From: Pegoplata infirma
Taxonomy: Eukaryota > Arthropoda > Insecta > Diptera > Anthomyiidae
Direction: 5' to 3'
Length of the DNA stretch: 64,000 bases
NCBI GenBank assembly: GCA_963921195.1
Contig: OY992540.1
Location: 19,165,136-19,229,135, forward strand
The notes beneath the pieces are model-generated. The model was given only the letters and a program-made list of their open reading frames with translations. It was not told where the DNA came from and did no database searches. The translations under genes were made by a program, and so were the position numbers. The number at the start of each line of letters is the position of its first letter. Position 1 is the first letter of the stretch. Positions 33,397 through 44,572 of this stretch are shown here, piece after piece.

Positions 33397-34880
33397 ATGC
33401 CTCATATATAAGTTTTTCATTCCGTTTGTAACTTAACGAAATATAGGTCAGTGACTCCATAAAATGTATGTATTATTGATCAGTGATCGCTTCTAAGACA
33501 TTCTAGCGATGGATGCCAGTTGAAATTGCGATCATGGCCAAAACATTTCACATAACTAAAAATATTTACTTGTTGTTGCTTCGAGAAATTTGGTATTGCA
33601 TTTGAGCGAAATAGACTCAGCGGTTCAAAAGTTATAAACGAAAATGTAAAGCACCTCGAAAATTTTGGTACAGAATGTACAGTCAAACTCGGTTATAACT
33701 ACTAGGTTATAACGAATTCTCGGTTATAACGAACTAATTCTAAAGTCCCGACGTTTAAGCATCAATTTTCACACAAAACACTTCTTTTATAACGTACTCG
33801 GTTATAACGAATCTTCGGTTAAAACGAACTGCATTTTTATAACGAACTCCCATAAATATTTTTTAATGTGTGGCAACCATGTTTATCAAACTAACAAAAG
33901 ATTAGAATTTTTTGGTTTATATTATATTTATATTTATATATGGTTATGCATGAACTTTGATATGGACATATAAGTTTATATATAGCATTGTATTTTTCCT
34001 TATTTTTTAAAATGATAACATACATATTCATATCTATTTATATACCGATCTATGTGAAATTAGATATGACATATCCCGAAAAAAAAAATTTAAAAATTTT
34101 CTAAGTCCCGGACAATTAAAAAAAATTAAAAAAATTTTCAAGTCCTAAACAATTTTATTAATTTTTGGCAATTTTTTTGGAGTAAAAATTCATTGAAAAT
34201 GTTTTTAGGAAAAACTATTCTTTTGAAAAATTTTTTGGTTCCGAAAAAATATTTTTAAATTTTCTAAGACACAAATATTTTTTTAAATTTTTAAATCCTT
34301 AAAACTGATTTTAGAAAAACAAATTGACAAATTTTTAATAATTTGCTAAGTCCCGAAAAAATTCCGAAGAATGCAATAAAAACTCTTCTAATTGATGATG
34401 TACCCAATCTGATAAAATAATTTCTAATTTCACGTTTAAAATTCCAAAAAGTTTTACCAAATTTTATCTTATTATATAAAAATTTATCTAATTTTAACAG
34501 ATAAGATATGATTTAATACAATTATATAGACCCATTTTTGGGATCAAACTTAATCAAATTTGATATTATTTTATCAAAAATAGTAGAATTTGATATAATC
34601 GTATAATATTCGATCCGCCAATTTTCGGATCAAAATTAATATGGATTTACATAAAAGCATATATGTTCATATATAATTAAATATTGCGTCATATAACTTT
34701 TTTTTACTCGGGTGGTTAAAAATATACCCCGCTTATAGCGAACTTCGCTTATAATGAACTATTTTTAATGGTCCCTCGGAGTTCGTTATAACCGGGTTCG
34801 ATTGTATAACCTAAAAATACAAAAATGCTTTATTTGGGCTGCTAGTTGACATACATATCTGCACAGAATTTCTTTTACTA
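33397..34880 (+). mobile_element. mini-me-like element I, split by a pogo-like MITE
   Basis: Begins ATATATAAGTTTTTCATTCC, includes TGTATTATTGATCAGTGATC, and lacks the GTCY microsatellite. The pogo-like element at 33680-34804 is inserted. The body resumes TAACCTAAAAATACAAAAAT as in other copies (23813). Confidence 0.7.
33680..34804. mobile_element. pogo/Tigger-like MITE, copy 1, with internal insertion
   Basis: Ends CAGTCAAACTCGGTTATAAC and GTTATAACCGGGTTCGATTG with TA on both sides. Repeats of CGGTTATAACGAA lie in both subterminal regions. Compared with the 431-bp copy at 39995, about 700 bp of extra sequence lies between about 33935 and 34715. That extra sequence ends in TTTTTTTTACTCGGGTGG and carries GATC-rich words of the 748-1877 foldback. 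Confidence 0.85.
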
Positions 34881-35472
34881 ATCTTTTAACAACACTTTTT
34901 CAAAAAAAAAATTTTCAAAACTTTTAGAAGCTTTTTGCAGTGATCTTTTTTATCCATCATTCGGGAACGAAATGGAATGGAACAAAAAATAAATTGGAAT
35001 GGGACAGAGAACGATATGGAATGGCATATTTTTTATTTAAAATTTTACTTGAAATTCGTACCAATTTAATTGAAATTCGTAAAATTTTTTATGATGTTTT
35101 ACAAATTTTAATTGATTTTTTTACGAGTTTTAACTGATCTTTTAAGTATTAAATAAAATTAATGAAAATCATAACGATATATTGCAAAGTTCCAAGCCTT
35201 GCAAATGACTGTTTTGAGTAAGTACCCTCTTTGTAATGCTGACGGAGAATATCGCAACAAATTTTAATTTCCTAAACAATATGTCTAAAGAAGATGCAAA
35301 ACTGCTGAAAAAAGATTTTAGTTTTTTTCAGTTTTTCCCATTTCTTGGTATGGGGAAATTTAGTTCATGAGTACGTGTTAAACATATTTTTATGAAAGTA
35401 TAAAATTTTAATTTTCATGTCTTGATTATTATGAAAAAACATCATGGTACTGTAGCATCATCATCATCCATA
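34881..35472. other. sequence without recognised feature
   Basis: AT-rich. GGAATGGAACAAAAAAT and GGAATGGGACAGAG near 34973-35005 repeat loosely. No gene supported. Confidence 0.35.
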
Positions 35473-35819
35473 CACTCAAAAAAATAAGTTATAGTTCAAG
35501 TTATCTTAAATTAAAATAAATACCATATAAAGTTTGAACAATCAATTGAGAATTAAAAGAAAAAGATAAATAAAATATTTCAAAATTAAAAAGTCCATTT
35601 GAAAAAGATCCTGCGAAATTGAAAAAAATTAAAAAAAAATTTCCACAAAGATTTTTTAAATTTAAGTGATACTCTTTTTAATTTTGGATTTTTTTAAGAT
35701 TTTAATATAAAACTGATATTTTTCCAGTTTTAGTATTCCTCATTATCATCAGCTGACTTAGAGTATTTGTTAACAAAAATAAAATTTATTTTATTTCACC
35801 ACTAATTTTTCTTTAAGTG
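35473..35819. mobile_element. MITE, CACTCAAAAAAATAAG ends, TA duplication
   Basis: 347 bp, CACTCAAAAAAATAAGTTAT to TTTTTCTTTAAGTG, flanked by TA (35471-35472, 35820-35821). Ends are imperfect inverted repeats. Confidence 0.6.
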
Positions 35820-35821
35820 TA

Positions 35822-36230
35822 TGTTGACTACATGTATCATTTTCTTTGTATGAATACCGGGGTCAAATGTTACTGGAACATTTATTATTAAATATTACGC
35901 ATTCAAAAAAAAAAAAATAAAAACAATAAAAGAAATTAAAAAAATCCATCAACAACTTTACACAATTTTTTTTTGTTTAAACATTAAATTATTTTGTGCG
36001 CTAAAAAAAACTTCCTGACCAAAAAACATTGTGTACAATATTTTGTATTATTTGTAATGCCTAATTGTTACATGGGTAGAGTGAAAAAAAGGTTCAATCT
36101 GACAATAAATACGGTTCATTGGCCTGATTTATTAACAAATGATTTTACTGTTTTATTTGTTGTACTTTTTTTTAACATTATTTTTGTTATAATTTTAAAT
36201 TAAAGTTAACTTTTTTTTGTTGCTGCTTAC
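35822..36230. other. probable intron sequence downstream of the candidate exon
   Basis: AT-rich and mostly free of recognised repeats. On the minus strand it follows the donor GTAAGCAGCAAC. The 69-codon plus-strand frame at 35994-36203 is not supported. Confidence 0.35.
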
Positions 36231-36374
36231 CTTCCAATTTGTCTTTCCATTTGACGATATGTGTTTACCGCAAATATTACTGTCTCTTATATTACTGCTA
36301 TTGTTATTATTATTTACATTTTTTGGTGATTTATCTGAGCCAGAATTTTTACCATCACTGCCGGTTTTTTTATT
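36231..36374 (-). CDS. candidate 48-codon coding exon of an unknown gene
   Basis: Minus-strand exon, 144 nt, phase 0 on both sides. Upstream is a branch-point-like CTAATCTAAC, a 27-nt T-rich tract and the acceptor TTTTTTCAG. Downstream is a near-consensus donor, AAG then GTAAGC. The 48 codons have no stop. They encode a polar, probably disordered segment with 12 Asn, 9 Ser, 8 Lys and 5 Gly. It begins NKKTGSDGKNSGSDKSPKN, runs through five consecutive Asn, and ends HISSNGKTNWK. Base composition is less AT-rich than the surroundings and the stretch matches no repeat elsewhere in the window. N/S-rich insertions are common in fly regulatory and neuronal proteins, but I do not recognise this one. 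Neighbouring exons are not seen in the window, which suggests very long introns. An accidental open stretch remains possible. Confidence 0.6.
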
Positions 36375-36403
36375 CTGAAAAAAAAAAAATAAATAAAAAA
36401 GTT
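36375..36403 (-). promoter_or_regulatory. 3' splice site of the candidate exon
   Basis: On the minus strand an unbroken T-rich tract ends in CAG at 36375-36377. CTAATCTAAC just upstream (about 36403-36415) fits a fly branch point. Confidence 0.55.
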
Positions 36404-36479
36404 AGATTAGAATAAATTAATTTTTTTTTTTCGAAAATAATGGTTCCTAGATCATTAGAAAGTTTCGATTCTAATGGAC

Positions 36480-36765
36480 TAGGAGCACATTAGGATGACA
36501 TTTTTCTCATCTATTTTTCCTATAGAAAAAGTCTCAGACATTTTTGAGATATATTTCCAAACGAAAAAGTTTGCGATTTTGAGACATTTTGCATAAAAAA
36601 ATTCTCAGATTCTGAGACATTTTAAAATTTTAGATGCTAAAACATTTTTCATAAACAAAAAGTTTCAGATTCGTAAACATTTTTCCTACAGAAAAAGTTT
36701 TAGATTCTGAAACATTTTCAGATTCCGAGACTTTTTCCCATAGAAAAAGTTTCATCTTCTGACAA
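36480..36765. repeat. degenerate satellite-related repeats
   Basis: CTATAGAAAAAGTCTCAGAC, TTCTCAGATTCTGAGACATT and similar drifted units; no element ends recognised. Confidence 0.75.
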
Positions 36766-36766
36766 T

Positions 36767-38262
36767 TTTTATACCCCCAAACTACAGTATGGGGGTATAA
36801 AAAGCGCCCTAGTATGCGATTTTTAAGTTTTAAAATTTAAATCTCATTTTTTAAAATGTTTGTACTCTTCGATTTTTTTTGAAATTTTTTTGGGTAAAAC
36901 TTCTATCGATTCTACAAATTTTTTGCCCAGGAGGATCGCGGGATAACGATTATTACTATTTTTTTTAAATTTTTTTAAAAAAAAATTTATTGTAATTTTC
37001 CAATCTTAAAATCATTTCTACTGCTCCAATGGTGTGTCTTAGAGGGGTCCTTTATAAGACCGATCCCCATTAATTTTTACGTCTTAACATTTCTTTGGAA
37101 CAAACTAATACCCTATTTTCAATTTCTAAGGGGGCTCCCACACAAAACTTATAAAGTCTTATAAAGGACCCCTCTATGACGCACCATTGGAGCAATAGAA
37201 ATGATGTTAAGATTGGAAAATTACAATAAAATTTTTTCAAAAAATTTTAACAAATAGTAATAGTCGTTATCCCACGATCCTCCTGGGCAAAAAATTTGTA
37301 GAATCGGTAGATGTTTTACACAAAAAAATTTCAAAAAATCAAAGAGTATAAACATTTTCAAATTGAGATTTAAATTTTAAAACTTAAAAATTTTAAACAA
37401 AATTTTTTTTGGATTTTTTTTAAAAAGTACGTAAAAAAACAAAAATTTTGAAAAAAAAAAAAAAAATTGGACCATTATTGAAGAAGTTGTGAGTAAAAGA
37501 AGTTTGAGTAAAGGAACAAGCTACCAATTTTTAAAAATCCGATATCTTTTGAACGGGTCATCAAAAAAATCTGAAAATTTACCACGAAGGAGTTTTCGAA
37601 GGGTACTAAAAACTGTTAACAAATTGGGAAAATCTAAAAAAAAAAAATTTCAAAGTGTCCGATTTGACATGGAATGCCCCATATATATGATCAGTGATCG
37701 ATTCTAAGACATTCTAGCGATGTCCGTCCGTCTGTAGTTAACACGATGCAGTCCAAAATAAAAAAGACTAGACTCCCGAAATTTGGCACGAATATGTCTT
37801 ATGTTCCTAGGCAGGTTAAGTTCGTAAATGAGCAAAATCGGTCAAGTTCCCCCTTAAAGAACTAAACCAACCTCTGAAAAATACCATTTTTTTACACGAT
37901 TTTTTTGTGTTTTTGTTTACAAATGCAACATTTTTATACTACAAGAAGTTAAAAGTTCCGCGTTAATACCCAGAGGATTAGAAAATGTCGTTTATTTTGG
38001 TACACCCCCCTTTTGTGGGCGTGGTTAAAAAAAAAATGTTTAAATAATGGTAAACTTGTATTTCTTTAGTAAAAAAAGGCATAAGAATGAATCTTTAAAC
38101 ATATATTTCGAGAGGAAATTTGCCCCACCCCTAATTACCACTACCGATCCTCCCACAAAAAAAAAAGAAAACGCTCCTGCATTCTTTTTTTTTTATTTTT
38201 TGGTATAAAAAATTTGGAGGGTATAAAAAATTCGGCACAGCCAAATTTAACACTCTTAATTG
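36767..38262 (+). mobile_element. mini-me-like element J, split by a foldback
   Basis: 5' end at 36767-36801 (ATACCCCCAAACTACAGTAT). The body resumes after the foldback at 37684 (TATATGATCAGTGATCG, GTCCGTCCGTCTGTAG) and ends GATTCGGC-like hairpin, CACTCTTAATTG near 38262. The 5' portion up to the TA run was lost on foldback truncation. Confidence 0.75.
36802..37683. mobile_element. TATGGGGC foldback, copy 4, left end and centre missing
   Basis: Left arm from AGCGCCCTAGTATGCGATTT to about 37147, then an abrupt switch to the right arm (TATAAAGGACCCCTCTATGA). Ends ACATGGAATGCCCCATA. The 72-codon frame at 37489 is arm sequence. Confidence 0.8.
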
Positions 38263-38269
38263 TTCCTTT

Positions 38270-38750
38270 TGAAAAAGTGTTAGATTCTAAAACATTTTTA
38301 AAAAGAAAATGTATCAGATTCTGATACATTTTTCTTAAAGAAAAAGTATTTTATGCTGAGACATTTTTCATTTGGAAAAATTCTTAGATTCTGAGCAATT
38401 TTTTTGGTGACAGGACATAATCCTCACGGACATTATCCCCATAACGGAAATGGTGATTATGGCCGATTACTTCACGGTCATAATCCCCATACTGAGTATT
38501 TTTTTTTTATTGAAAAATCTCATATTCTGGTAAATTTTTTCTATAGAAAAATTCTCAAATTTTTCATAGTAAAATTCTCAAATTTTTCCTGAAGAAAATT
38601 CTCAAATTTTTCCTGAAGAAAATTCTCAAATTTTTCCAATAGAAAAATTCACAGACTTTTCGTACAGAAAGATTCTTAGACTTTTCCTACAGAAAGATTC
38701 TCCGAGTTTTCCTATAGAAAAAATTTCAGAGTTGTCCTATTCTGTTTTTT
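38270..38750. repeat. degenerate satellite-related repeats with a foreign island
   Basis: TTAGATTCTGAGC and TTCTATAGAAAAATTCTCA units at 38270-38400 and 38500-38745. Between them a GC-richer island at 38403-38495 carries three copies of a CATAATCCYCAY-type word. Confidence 0.65.
38403..38495. repeat. short island with CATAATCCCCAT repeats
   Basis: GACATAATCCTCACGG, GACATTATCCCCATAACGG and GGTCATAATCCCCATAC in 93 bp, with GGTGATTATGGCCG as a partial inverse. Unlike the surroundings in composition. Origin unknown. Confidence 0.5.
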
Positions 38751-38911
38751 TTTTTAACTCAAACATTTTTTCGCAAAGTTTTTTTTTCACAAAAAAATTT
38801 CCGCGATTTTTTATTTAAATTTTGTTTTTCTAGAATTTATTTCTTTTTCTGGGTTTTCAGCTCAATTTTTTTATTAAATCTTAAAAAAAAAAGATTTTTC
38901 CAATAATCTTT

Positions 38912-39943
38912 TTATACCCTCCACTCTAGTGATAGAGGGTATATATAAGTTTGTCATTCCGTTTGTAACACCTCGAAATATTGGTGTAGGACCCCATAAA
39001 GTATATATATTTATGATCCTCGATCGATTTTAAGTCGATCTAGCGATGTCCGTCCGTCCGTCCGTCCGTCCGTCCGTCCGTCCGTCTGTCTGTCTGTCTG
39101 TCCGTCCGTAGAAAACACGCTAACTTTTGAAAGACTTTACAGAGGCTACTGAAGTTTGGCATATATGTTTGTCATTTACCTGGTCAGGTTGGTATTGCAT
39201 TCCAGCCAAATCGGTCCAGTGGTTCAAAAGTTATGAGCAAAAGAGTAAATTTCGGCAAGGGTAATTCGCGAATTTACGAGATAAAAAACACGATAACTTT
39301 CGAAAGACAATAATAAGACTACTGAAGCTTGGCACGTATCTTTGCCGTTCCCCGGGTCTATTTGGTTTTAAATTTCAGCTCAATCGGTCCAGTGGTTCAA
39401 AAGTTATAAGCAAAACCTTGAATTTCAGATTAGTTTCATCTAAAATGCCACGTGTTTTAACAAGTTTTAAAAGCATTGGTGGTAACTAAACAATGCTTTT
39501 CAAACTTGTTTAATTTTAAAGCAATGCTTTTTAAACTTGTTTAGTTTTAAAAGCATTGGTAACTTAAAAATTACAATCGAAAAAAATTTTACACACAAAA
39601 AAAATTTTACACTCAAAAAAATTTTACACTCAAAAAAAAATTTACACAAAAAAAATTTTTTTTTTTTTTTACAAAAATGACAATATTTTGTGTAAGAAAT
39701 ATTTTTACAGTAAAAAAAACATTACACTCGAAAAAAATTTTACACCCAAAAAAAAAATTTGTAATTTTTCTTTTTTAAAAAAAAAAAAATGACAAAAAAA
39801 TAGTTTTTTACCCAAAATAAAATATTTCTAATCAAAATTGTTAAGTTTTTCACGTTAAAAAATGTACTACCCTTTAAAAAAAAATGCATTGTGGAGGGTA
39901 TTCATAGATTCGGCAAAGTCGAATTTAACTTTTCTACTTGTTT
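38912..39943 (+). mobile_element. mini-me-like element L, near full length
   Basis: Best complete forward copy. It has TTATACCCTCCACTCTAGTG, ATATATAAGTTTGTCATTCC, the TA run, a (GTCC)n(GTCT)n microsatellite at 39048-39110 and two copies of a GGTCCAGTGGTTCAAAAGTT unit. ACTCAAAAAAATTTTAC tandem repeats lie at 39590-39770, then the hairpin ATTCGGCAAAGTCGAAT and CTACTTGTTT. No coding frame. Confidence 0.88.
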
Positions 39944-40436
39944 AAATTTTGGAGGGTATCCATACATCCGACATGGACGAACTTAACTTATTTACAGTCA
40001 AACTCGGTTATAACGAACTCGGTTATAACGAATTCTCGGTTATAACGAACTAATTCTAAAGTCCCGACGTTTGAGCATCAATTTTCACACAAATTACTTC
40101 TTTTATAACGAACTCGATTATAACGAATCCTCGGTTAAAACGAACTGCTTATTATGGTCCCACGAACACAATGTCATACATATTTACCTATTTATAACGA
40201 ACTCCCATAAATATTTTTTAATGTGTGACAATCATATTTATCAAACTAACAAAAGGTTGGAATTTTTAGGTTTATATTTTTAGGTTTATAATAAAACAAA
40301 ATTGGATCTATTTTTTTGGAAATAAAACTAGATTGATAAAACGTATACCCTGCTTATATCGAACTTCGTTTATAACGAACTATTTTTACTGGTCCTTCGG
40401 AGTTCGTTATAACCGGGTTCGACTGTACTTGGTTTA
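39944..40436 (+). mobile_element. mini-me-like 3' end fragment M with pogo-like MITE
   Basis: GGAGGGTATCCATACATCCG, GACATGGACGAACTTAACTT and the ACTTGGTTT end are split by the MITE at 39995-40425; joined, they give the usual 3' end. Confidence 0.75.
39995..40425. mobile_element. pogo/Tigger-like MITE, copy 2
   Basis: 431 bp with ends CAGTCAAACTCGGTTATAAC and GTTATAACCGGGTTCGACTG. TA duplication at 39993-39994 and 40426-40427. CGGTTATAACGAA repeats in both ends. No transposase. Confidence 0.9.
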
Positions 40437-40626
40437 TTTTCTTTTCCTCTCCCATTCTCATGCAATACAATAAGTGATCTAAACATGGGTGTGTTGTAAA
40501 ATTTAGTAGCTACTACACTAGTCTTGACAACAACCCTTTTCAATCTTACTTGGTATGTGGATTTAAGTTTTTTGTGAAATAAATCAAAACGCGCCAAAAC
40601 ACAATTTATGTTCTCAAAAAACAATA

Positions 40627-41007
40627 GGCTTGTTTTTTTTTAGACCAAATTAAGATTAGGATTAACTAAATTTAGTTGAAAAAAAATTTAAAATTTTTTC
40701 AGAATTTTTTTTTATAATTTTTTTCTGAATCTACATACAATTAGTAAATATAAACAGAAAAAAAAAATTAAGCGTTGTCCAAAATGTAAAATGGTATAAA
40801 TAAATCTGAGTTAATCCTAGTATTTAATTTATTTTTCATTCCTTACATTTTGGACGAAGCATAATTTGTTTTTCTGCTTATTTTTACTAATTGTATGTTA
40901 TTTCAGAAAAAAAAATATAAAAAAAAAATCTGGACTTGATTTGACCCATTTTTTAACTAAATAAAGTTAAACCTAATCTTAATACGGTCTTCAAAAAACA
41001 AGGCTAA
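40627..41007. mobile_element. foldback MITE (AAGATTAGG arms)
   Basis: AGGCTTGTTTTTT and GACCAAATTAAGATTAGG at the left mirror CCTAATCTTAATACGGTC and AAAAAACAAGGCT at the right. Arms of about 170 bp meet near 40810 (AATTAAGCGTTGTCCAAAAT against TTTTGGACGAAGCATAATT). Target duplication unclear. Confidence 0.75.
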
Positions 41008-42163
41008 TATTTCTGTAGACCCCCTCTTATATAGTACATAACTTTCTTGTCCACACTGTAAATTTTAATTGAATTAATTCCTTTAAATTTGTGTTTACGA
41101 TTTACTTTAGCATTTATTTAATAAATTTCAACTTCTTATATTTTTGTATTATTTCTATAATTTTAGGTTTATAACAGTTAAATTTTGTTTTTAGCAAAAA
41201 AAAAAAAACTTCTTGTCAAAACTTGATAAACATGATTCTATAATTAAATTAGCAATAAAGTGTTAATGGAATTTAAAGAATAAACAACATCAACCAAAAT
41301 AAAAATAGCAACAAAAAAAATGTCGTATAAAATCTAGGCTAAACTTAATATTTTTTTTTTTCACAATTGCTGCCGAAAATAAAAAACCTAAAAAAAAAAC
41401 ATAAACCAAGATGTTGATCTTTATAATGGTGTTGAAAATTTTATAGACTACTGTGTTTTTTGTGGTATTTTGAGTGTAGCTTTTTTGCTATTTTGCTATT
41501 TTACAATTTTTAAATTTATTCTAGTAATCTCATCAACTTGATCTGATCTTAAAAAAAAAAAACTTTTGGTTTCTATTAAAGTGTGGTTGCTACTATTACA
41601 AAATTTTAATTTTCCTCGGTATTTACACTTTTTTATTGTTATTTTAAACTATAAAAAACTTAAATGTTTATTTAAATAATAATAATATTTTTCTTTTTTT
41701 TTTTGGTTTCTTTTTTGCTCCCATTTCCCATTTATAAATTTTTGTAATTTTATTTCAGTTAAAAAAAGTAAAGGTTATTAAATTGTTTCTTTACACCATT
41801 GTTGGTTGGTACGTATGGTAGATTATGTAGTCGATGGTAATGGTGATAGCTCAACTTATGTCTTGCTGTTTCTTTATAGGGCGTTCAAACTTTTACTTTT
41901 TTTTTAAAACACTTTTTTACACAAAAGCGTCGAGGTTTTTTTGTTGGAATTAATTATTTTTTTTTACTTTTGTTTTCATTCTACTAAAATTAAAAATAAA
42001 CACTAATTATGATTTCAAATTATAATAGACCTCGTTTCTAACGTAATCTTATTTAATCAAATTTTATGAAAACAAAAAGAAATTGGGGGAAAAACTTATA
42101 GGTTTTTTGCGGATATTTGTAAATGTAATAGGTGAGTTTTGTGAACGTTGGATTTATTTGAAC
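41008..42163. other. AT-rich sequence without recognised feature
   Basis: Runs of A and T, no frame worth keeping, no repeat family recognised. Confidence 0.4.
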
Positions 42164-42601
42164 TATACCGTGGCATCCTTCGATTAATGTTTTGCTTTTT
42201 TACAAAGTTTTCATCAAAATCTCTAAACTTTGATCGAAGGGCGCCATGCGTTTTAATAGTCTGATTTAGCTCAAATTAAGTTTAAATGAAAGTATGTCTC
42301 CAGCTCTATAAAATTGTTAACAGAAAAAATTTTGTGGTTTTTTAAAAAAATTCTTGAACGTCGAAAAAAACCGGCATTTTTTGGAATTTTTGGACATTTC
42401 AATTTCAAATGGCGATTTCAGATATTTTTTGATATTCGCATTCGGCATGTCAAAATTTATAAAAATAATGTATCACGATACGCTTTTTTTATTTTTTTAT
42501 ATTTTAAAATCGAAAATTTTGGAGAAATTTTCAAAAATACAAAACATTGATCAAAGTGCTTCACAAATTTAAATGATCGGCTTTGGCTCAAATTGAGTAT
42601 G

Positions 42602-43345
42602 CACTCAAAATATTTTGTAGGCAAAAACAAATGAAAACTCATTTAAAACCAGTGAATAAACAATTGAAAACCATCCCAGTAATTATTCATTTGTTTTAAC
42701 AAACATCAACATTTATTTTTTACTGTTGACAAAATTTTCTAAAATAAATAACATTAAACATTAAAAAATTAGGTTTTTTTCATTATGTTTTACCAACGAA
42801 TTCGAAAAAAATAACCTTCGAAAACATTAAAAATTAATGATAGTTCTGTTATTTTTGCCAACAAATTAAAAAAAAAAAATAACCTACGAAAACATTAAAA
42901 ATTAATGATTTCGTAGGTTATTTTTTACAATTTTCTTTTGAAATATTTTTTTAAAAATTTTTAATAAAACTTTGGGGAATCGATCCCGCAATCAACTACA
43001 TTCTGGCCAGACACTCTACCCATCGTGCCAAAGTCATTTGATACAAACATGTTTTTTTATTTCTATAAATAATTTTTTGATTTTTTTTTATACAAAAAAA
43101 TAACTTACTTGTGTCGGTAAAAACTAATGATATATCATTAAAAAATACCAACAATTTAAAAAAAATTACTTACGCAAATCATTAAAAATTTAAAGAATAA
43201 TCAGTAGTTTTTACTTACAGAACAAAAATAAATGACTTTAAAAATTAAATGTTAATGAAAGTCAATAATTAAATCTGAACATCAAACAAATGTTTTTTCT
43301 TTTAAAAACGACTATACGTAAAACTTTTTAAAATAATTTTGAGAT
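42602..43345. mobile_element. MITE with tRNA-like core, copy 2 (right end lost)
   Basis: CACTCAAAATATTTTGTAGG to about 43345, closely matching 30230-31000. Left flank TG. Confidence 0.75.
42973..43034 (-). tRNA. tRNA-like block inside MITE copy 2
   Basis: Nearly identical to the block at 30591-30652 (TTTGGCACGATGGGTAGAGT, then GCGGGATCGATTCCCC). Confidence 0.5.
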
Positions 43346-43614
43346 TTTTTTTTTTTTTTTTTTTAATTTCTAGAACGTAGGAAAAACACCCATTTTTAGG
43401 ATATTTAAAATAGCGATATCTCAAAAACCGTTCGACCGATTTTAAAAATTCTTTGATATTAGTGTTCCGCGCACCGAAATTAATAAGTTTGGTGTGTCGC
43501 AAGTCATATTTTTTTTTAAAATTTTCAAAAATCCAAAACTTTGATCGCCGGGCGCCACGGTTTAATTAATCCGATTAAACTCAAATTTGTACCACAAAAT
43601 TTGACAAGGTTTTT

Positions 43615-43715
43615 TTGGTGTGTAGCTCTTTTATTTTGGACTGCATCGTGTTAATTATAGACGGACGGACATTCATTGAATGTCTTAGAATCGATCGTGG
43701 ATAGTACCAAAAAAA
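43615..43715 (-). mobile_element. mini-me-like fragment N
   Basis: GTGTAGCTCTTTTATTTTGG, GACTGCATCGTG, a short GACGGACGGACATTC and CTTAGAATCGATCGTGGAT match the middle of reverse copies. Confidence 0.7.
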
Positions 43716-43740
43716 AAAGTTATCACAAAAAAAAAGCAAA

Positions 43741-44572
43741 AACAAGTAAGAAAATTATAGTCGGTCAAGACCGACCATATAATACCCTACACCAGAGTTT
43801 CCCGGAAAATGGGTCCCAAGTTCAAACATGGACTGATTAGATTTATATTTTGTCAAATCTTTGATAAGTGTAAAAAGCACTTACAACTCAAGTTTGAGTG
43901 AAATATGCTTCTTTTTGTTGAAAATAAACCACTTCAACTGAATATCGGGCGAAATTTTCACAAGGGGCCTAAGTCCAAAAATGGTCCGATGATATTCAGA
44001 TTTGATAAGATTATTTAAGTACTCGTTTAACATACACAAACAAAATTCTAATTAAATATTATCTATTTTCATGAAATTTGAGAGATTTATGTGAAAATCG
44101 AGAAGGTGGTTTGTATGGGGGCTACAGAGAAGAACTAGTCCGATTTCTTTAAAATTCGTAATGGTGATTTGTGTAGATGAAACATGATTACCTGCCAAAT
44201 TTCGAAAAGATACCTATTAAAATGCGGCTATCAGAGTCATTTGAGCCAAAACTAAATAGGACCTTTGTATGGGGGCTAGGTCTAAATATGGACCTATTTT
44301 TTCAATAGGCTTCGTCCTTGGGCCAAAAGAAGCTTAAGTTTTAAATTTCAGGTCAATTGATTAAAAATTGCGACCTGTATCGTGTTTACACCGTTTACAT
44401 GGACAGACAGACGGACGGACGGACAGACGGGCATCACTAAATCGACTCAAAAAGTGATTCTAAGTCGATCGGTTTACTTAAAAGTGGGTCTACAACCAAT
44501 ATTTCTGGTAGTTACAAACATCAGCACAAACTCATTATACCCTGTACCACAGTGTGGTGTAGGGTATAACAA
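43741..44572 (-). mobile_element. mini-me-like subfamily 2, copy 2, near full length
   Basis: From AACAAGTAAGAAAATTATAG and the hairpin GTCGGTCAAGACCGAC to GTAGGGTATAACAATG. It includes GACAGACAGACGGACGGACG at 44402 and ATTATACCCTGTACCACAGT at 44534. This copy defines the subfamily in the window. Confidence 0.82.

Larger units (their letters stand above)
42164..43563. repeat. possible element bounded by ACCGTGGC inverted ends
   Basis: ACCGTGGCATCCTTCGATTA at the left and GATCGCCGGGCGCCACGGT at the right are loosely inverted. GATCGAAGGGCGCCATGCG at 42231 is a second related word. The MITE at 42602 lies inside. Target duplication not seen, so the boundary is tentative. Confidence 0.35.

Noticed and set aside
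41745..41765. Plus-strand TTTTATTTCAG as an acceptor site
   Set aside because: Pyrimidine tract and AG are present but no open reading or donor follows.
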